Source: SZUA-430 sp044375275
GTDB lineage: Bacteria; Pseudomonadota; Alphaproteobacteria; Micropepsales; Micropepsaceae
DNA length: 8,705 nt
Reading direction: 5' to 3'
Assembly: GCA_044375275.1 (NCBI GenBank)
Contig: JBILMZ010000146.1
Coordinates: forward strand, 1-8,705
A program made the translations under genes and the position numbers. The notes under the pieces are model-generated. The model did not search any database, was not told the origin of the DNA, and saw only the letters and a list, made by a program, of their open reading frames with translations. Positions 5,696 through 8,705 of the stretch are shown here, one piece after another. The first letter of the stretch is position 1. The number at the start of each line of letters is the position of its first letter.

Positions 5696-5828
5696 CGGGA
5701 CATGTAGAAAACGTCCCTTTCTCGATACCTTATTGAGCGCGCACCATCAGGACCAGCCCAGGTAACACGCGGGGCATCCATCACAACCCCGCGATTTTCG
5801 CGCGCCCGGCCCCGGACTCGATGTCCCG
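5696..5828 (+). promoter_or_regulatory. Leader RNA with mutually exclusive pairings
   Basis: CGGGACAT (5696-5703) is perfectly complementary to ATGTCCCG (5821-5828), 117 nt apart. The core GGGAC (5697-5701) can pair instead with nearby GTCCC (5713-5717), and CCGGAC (5812-5817) can pair with the downstream GTCC.GG. A compact stem CGCGA/TCGCG (5790-5802) lies between. Such competition is seen in switching leaders, but no known riboswitch or thermometer is recognised, and GC-rich DNA yields such pairings easily. Confidence 0.25.
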
Positions 5829-5869
5829 GCAGTTGGCGTGTCTGGTCGCATATTGAAAGTAAGAACATA

Positions 5870-7852
5870 GTGACTGATTTTAACTCCATGGGCCTCGAAC
5901 CGCGCCTTCTGAAGGCGCTTGCGCACGAAGGCTACACCACCCCAACCCCGATCCAGACACAGGCCATCCCGCACGTGTTGCAGGGCCTTGACCTGCTTGG
6001 CATCGCGCAGACGGGCACCGGCAAGACGGCAAGCTTCGCGCTCCCGATCCTGCAGCGCCTGACCCTGAACCCTAAGAGGGCCGCGCCCAAGTCCGCACGC
6101 GCCCTCATCCTGTCGCCAACCCGTGAACTGGCAGCCCAGATCGCCGACAGCTTCCGCGCCTATAGCCGCTTCCTCAACGTGTCCGTGACGACAATCTTCG
6201 GCGGTGTGAGCGAACATCCGCAGAAGCAGAGCATGGCCGGTGGCATTGACGTCCTCGTGGCGACGCCAGGTCGCTTGCGCGACCTCGTCGCGCAGCGCGC
6301 CGTCGATCTCGCGCATGTCGAGATCTTCGTCCTCGACGAAGCTGACCGCATGCTCGACATGGGCTTCATCAACGACATCCGCAAGATCGTGAAGTTCCTG
6401 AAGTCCGAACGCCAGAACCTCTTCTTCTCGGCCACGATGCCGGAAGAAATCGGCAATCTCGCCGGTGAACTCCTGCGCAATCCCGTCAGCGTCAGCGTGA
6501 CACCGCAGGCAACGACCGTTGAGCGCATCGCCCAGCAGGTCATTCACGTACCGAACGCCGACAAGCGCGCGCTGTTGATCCACCTGCTGCGCTCTGACGC
6601 CGCGATGTCACGCGTGCTCGTGTTCACGCGAACCAAGCACGGCGCAGACAAGATCGTCCGCGCCCTTGACGCCGCCGGCATCTATGCCTCGGCACTCCAC
6701 GGCAACAAGAGCCAGAGCCAACGCGTTCATGCTCTGAACAACTTCCGTTCAGGTCGCGCGCCGGTACTCATCGCCACCGATATCGCGGCCCGCGGCATCG
6801 ACATCGATGGCATCAGCCACGTGATCAACTTCGATCTCCCGCATGTCCCCGAGTCCTACGTTCACCGGATCGGCCGCACGGCACGTGCAGGCGCCGCCGG
6901 CATCGCCATCGCATTCTGCGATCGCGAGGAACGTTCGCTGCTGCGTGACATCGAGAAGGTTACGCGCCAGCACATCCCTTCAAGCGAATGGCGTGCAACG
7001 GAACAGACGGCAGAAGGTGCCGCACCTGTCCTGACACATGACCAGAAGCAGGAATTCCGCCGGCAGCGGGAACCGGAACAGCGTCCGCGCAACAGCGCAT
7101 CGCGTTCGGGTCCGCCAAACCGGGGTGGCCCGTCAAAGCCGCACCGCAAGGGCAACAACCCGCGCCGTGACATCCTCGATCACATGGCAGCGCAGGGCAC
7201 ACAGCCCAGCGTGACAGTCGAACCGCGTTCGGCAGACGGCCAGTATCGCTCACCCAAGCCGCCTCAACGCTCCGGCAAACCTTTCCAGGGCAAGCCGTTC
7301 GGTGGCGACAGGGATCGCAATCGCGGACAACGTCCGGACAGCCGTCCTGACAACCGCGACGCACCGCGTTCGGAACAGCGCCAGGAACATCGCGGCGAAC
7401 GTCCGGCCGGGAATCGCGACACGCAGGGTGCAGGCCAACCCGGTGAACGCGCATTCAAGCCCCGTGGTGACCGTCCCTTCCAGCAGCGTGGCGACCGCCC
7501 GTTCCAGAAGCGTGGCGATCGTCCGCAGGGTGCTGGCGCCGAAGGCAATGGCGGTGGACGTCCGTTCCACAAGCGCGGCGACCGTCCGCACAGCCAGGGC
7601 ACCGAAGGCGCAGGCGCTGCGGCACGTCCGTTCCACAAGCGTGGTGACCGTCCGCACAGCCAGGGCACCGAAGGTGCAGGCACTGCTGCACGTCCGTTCC
7701 ACAAGCGTGGTGACCGCCCCCAGTCCACTGAAGGCGCTGGCGCAGCGGCACGTCCGTTCCATAAGCGTGGTGATCGTCCGCAGGGACCGGCACGCGATGG
7801 TCAGGCACGCCCGGGAAAGTTCGGCAAGCGTCCGACGGCCCGCACATACTAG
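5870..7852 (+). CDS. rhlE: DEAD-box ATP-dependent RNA helicase, RhlE type, with long basic repeat tail
   Basis: This is an ATP-dependent RNA helicase of the DEAD-box family, expected to act in RNA remodelling, decay or ribosome assembly. All motifs are intact in the 660-residue product: Q motif (F4 with GYTTPTPIQ, 21-29), motif I AQTGTGKT (46-53), Ia PTRELA, Ib TPGR, II DEAD (156-159), III SAT (187-189), IV VLVFTRT, V ATDIAARGIDI and VI HRIGRTARAG (332-341). The core ends near residue 370. The other 290 residues are Arg/Gly/Pro/Gln-rich, probably disordered, and end in seven RGDRP copies, partly in 22-residue tandem units. RhlE proteins usually carry basic tails, but this one is long. The start is GTG at 5870 with a weak ribosome site. 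MTDFNSMGL fits the family's usual N-terminus, so I keep it over the ATG at 5888. The DUF4253 gene starts 23 bp downstream, suggesting cotranscription. The subfamily name is less certain than the helicase call. Confidence 0.95.
   Translation: MTDFNSMGLEPRLLKALAHEGYTTPTPIQTQAIPHVLQGLDLLGIAQTGTGKTASFALPILQRLTLNPKRAAPKSARALILSPTRELAAQIADSFRAYSRFLNVSVTTIFGGVSEHPQKQSMAGGIDVLVATPGRLRDLVAQRAVDLAHVEIFVLDEADRMLDMGFINDIRKIVKFLKSERQNLFFSATMPEEIGNLAGELLRNPVSVSVTPQATTVERIAQQVIHVPNADKRALLIHLLRSDAAMSRVLVFTRTKHGADKIVRALDAAGIYASALHGNKSQSQRVHALNNFRSGRAPVLIATDIAARGIDIDGISHVINFDLPHVPESYVHRIGRTARAGAAGIAIAFCDREERSLLRDIEKVTRQHIPSSEWRATEQTAEGAAPVLTHDQKQEFRRQREPEQRPRNSASRSGPPNRGGPSKPHRKGNNPRRDILDHMAAQGTQPSVTVEPRSADGQYRSPKPPQRSGKPFQGKPFGGDRDRNRGQRPDSRPDNRDAPRSEQRQEHRGERPAGNRDTQGAGQPGERAFKPRGDRPFQQRGDRPFQKRGDRPQGAGAEGNGGGRPFHKRGDRPHSQGTEGAGAAARPFHKRGDRPHSQGTEGAGTAARPFHKRGDRPQSTEGAGAAARPFHKRGDRPQGPARDGQARPGKFGKRPTARTY
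7463..7807 (+). repeat. RGDRP tandem repeats in the helicase tail
   Basis: The repeats are visible in DNA and protein. Two 24-bp units (RGDRPFQQ, RGDRPFQK; 7463-7510) and a 48-bp spacer unit are followed by four longer units starting at 7559, 7625, 7691 and 7751 with lengths of 66, 66, 60 and 57 bp. Each opens CGTCCGTTCCA and encodes RPFHKRGDRP plus a TEGAG(A/T)AA-type linker in the first three. Units 1 and 2 are nearly identical. The third differs by in-frame loss of two codons, and the fourth has a different ending. The pattern suggests recent in-frame duplication. Confidence 0.9.
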
Positions 7853-7875
7853 GCTGACCAGGGGAAGAGTCTGGC

Positions 7876-8667
7876 ATGTTTGACTGGCTTTTCGGCAGGA
7901 AGCGACCCGCAGTTCCAGGACTGCAGAAACCTTCAGGCCGAAAGCCGGTTCAATCCGCACCGATGGTGCGGGCCATGCCAAAGCTCCCCTTCCCCATCGA
8001 ATCTGTCCACGGCTCGCAGGCCCTTGAAGCGTATGAACGTCTCAGGGGCGCCGGCCGTGGAATTCCTGTCATCGTCGGAAACGACGAGTCATTGCACCGC
8101 CTCGCAGAACGGCTGGCGCACGTGAACCAGCCGGAAAACGTTCTGGCCATCGAGAAAGAAGCAGTTGCAGCGCCCTTTCCGGAAACATGGCGCCATAAAC
8201 GCCAGCAGGATCTCGGCGCCTATGATGACGCTGGCGATGAAGACTTTGCGGTAACAGGCGGTGAGTGGCCCGAAGGCATCACCCCGCAGGATTTCTCACA
8301 GCATCTCGACCTGTTGACGCAACAGCCGCTCAATCGCGTGCACCTGGTGATCCTGCCGACGCTTGATCCTTCGCTCATTCCGGCATTCCTGAATTTCGGC
8401 GGCTGGAACGAATGCCCGGATGCAGCGACCCACGTCGCCGCCGCGCGCTACTGGCACGAGAAATACGGCGCCGAAATCGTCGCCATCACCGATGACATCA
8501 TCGAGTACCGGGTGAAACGTCGCCCTGCCAGCCGCGAGGAGGCCATGACCCTCGCCCGGGAACACTATGAACTGTGCTCCGACATCGTATTGCAGGGATC
8601 CGGAACGCTTGAACCTCTTGCCGCCACGCTGATGGCAAGCGATTGGTGGTTCTTCTGGTGGGACTAG
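7876..8667 (+). CDS. DUF4253 domain-containing protein
   Basis: The 263-residue product carries a C-terminal DUF4253 domain (about 153-263), a family of unknown function. Its signatures are HLVILPTLDPSLIPAFLNFGGWNECPD (155-182, with GGWNECP at 175-181), the helix HVAAARYWHEKYGAE (186-200), a strand AITDDIIEYRVKRRP, and the typical DWWFFWWD ending (256-263). The first 152 residues include a basic N-terminus (MFDWLFGRKRP), a strand-like IPVIVGNDES and a poorly conserved linker. No signal peptide or membrane segment is seen, so it is probably cytoplasmic. The ATG at 7876 is preceded by GGGGAAGAG about 7 bases upstream. It lies 23 bp after the helicase stop with no terminator between, and 6 bp before the next start, so it is probably an internal operon gene. 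No function is assigned. Confidence 0.9.
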   Translation: MFDWLFGRKRPAVPGLQKPSGRKPVQSAPMVRAMPKLPFPIESVHGSQALEAYERLRGAGRGIPVIVGNDESLHRLAERLAHVNQPENVLAIEKEAVAAPFPETWRHKRQQDLGAYDDAGDEDFAVTGGEWPEGITPQDFSQHLDLLTQQPLNRVHLVILPTLDPSLIPAFLNFGGWNECPDAATHVAAARYWHEKYGAEIVAITDDIIEYRVKRRPASREEAMTLAREHYELCSDIVLQGSGTLEPLAATLMASDWWFFWWD

Positions 8668-8673
8668 GATCTC

Positions 8674-8705
8674 ATGCAGCAGGACAAACCATCCATCCTG
8701 ATCAG
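8674..8705 (+). CDS. Start of a further gene (partial, 5' end only)
   Basis: An ATG at 8674 opens a frame MQQDKPSILI that runs off the right edge after ten codons. AGGAT (8666-8670), overlapping the stop codon of the preceding gene, is a reasonable ribosome site 3 bases before the ATG. The 6-bp gap suggests translational coupling with the DUF4253 gene. Ten residues are too few to name a family. Confidence 0.5.
   Translation, partial: MQQDKPSILI

Larger units (their letters stand above)
5519..5869. promoter_or_regulatory. Divergent intergenic region, pdeM and DEAD-box helicase
   Basis: This 351-bp stretch holds no convincing gene. Its contents are a perfect DnaA-box sequence at 5623-5631, a promoter-like pair reading toward the helicase (TTGACT at 5618-5623, then 17 bp to CATATG at 5641-5646), hairpins at 5654-5670, 5697-5717 and 5790-5802, and a GACTC (GANTC motif) at 5815-5819. 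If the promoter is real, the helicase mRNA has a leader of over 200 nt, long enough for post-transcriptional control. For pdeM no clear promoter was identified. Confidence 0.5.

Noticed and set aside
5519..5869. Replication origin
   Set aside because: Only one DnaA box is seen, with no cluster, no AT-rich unwinding region and no origin-associated genes.
5747..6583. Minus-strand open frame of 278 codons opposite the helicase core
   Set aside because: It lies opposite highly conserved DEAD-box motifs, has no family resemblance, and is explained by codon bias of the real gene.
7463..7807. CRISPR array or mobile-element repeats
   Set aside because: The repeats are in frame within a coding sequence, abut directly without spacers and encode a coherent protein motif.
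7250..7981. Long minus-strand open frame of 243 codons with its own repeat pattern (LVERTC..A)
   Set aside because: It is antisense to the helicase tail and its repeats are the shadow of the 66-bp coding repeats. GC-rich repetitive DNA is poor in stops, and the protein has no recognisable features.
1..8705. A previously undescribed multi-gene defence or mobile system
   Set aside because: No nuclease/toxin-antitoxin pairs, integrases, transposases or defence-type domain combinations were found. PdeM is a known repair-associated family and the remaining genes are chromosomal types.

Overview
The window looks like a chromosomal stretch from an alphaproteobacterium, most plausibly Caulobacterales or a relative such as the Hyphomonadaceae. 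This rests on GC-rich codon use, a PodJ-like polarity protein with the typical N-terminal 'PWNVKGIEAEAREVA' box, a PdeM-type phosphoesterase, and a TauE/SafE permease with the N-terminus familiar from alphaproteobacteria. The genus is inference. No insertion sequence, phage gene, CRISPR array, tRNA or rRNA was seen.

Layout, left to right. (1) 1-602, minus strand: 5' part of a TauE/SafE sulfite/organosulfonate exporter-type permease, cut by the window edge. (2) 603-840: a 238-bp spacer with two small inverted repeats. (3) 841-4077, minus: a long PodJ-like bitopic scaffold with a conserved N-terminal box, Gln/Pro-rich segment, long coiled coil with 30-residue repeats, Pro-rich linker, one membrane helix and four periplasmic Sel1 repeats. 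It lacks the C-terminal peptidoglycan-binding domain of Caulobacter PodJ. (4) 4078-4225: a short divergent promoter region. (5) 4226-4855, plus: a cupin-fold protein, probably exported or a lipoprotein, whose metal-binding histidines are mostly missing. (6) 4799-5518, minus: pdeM, which converges on the cupin gene and overlaps its 3' end by 57 bp. (7) 5519-5869: a divergent intergenic region with a perfect DnaA-box sequence, a promoter-like element and several hairpins. (8) 5870-7852, plus: a RhlE-type DEAD-box RNA helicase with a 290-residue basic disordered tail ending in RGDRP tandem repeats. (9) 7876-8667, plus: a DUF4253 protein, probably cotranscribed with the helicase. (10) 8674 onward, plus: the first ten codons of another gene.

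The genes do not form one pathway. They read as ordinary chromosomal housekeeping genes: polarity/envelope scaffold, DNA-repair-associated nuclease, RNA helicase and transporter. I found no convincing new multi-gene system. The points most worth checking are the DnaA box in the pdeM/helicase divergent promoter, competing RNA pairings in the helicase leader, the repeat-built helicase tail, the degenerate cupin, the domain loss and internal repeats in the PodJ-like protein, and pdeM lying apart from its usual ligase/helicase partners.
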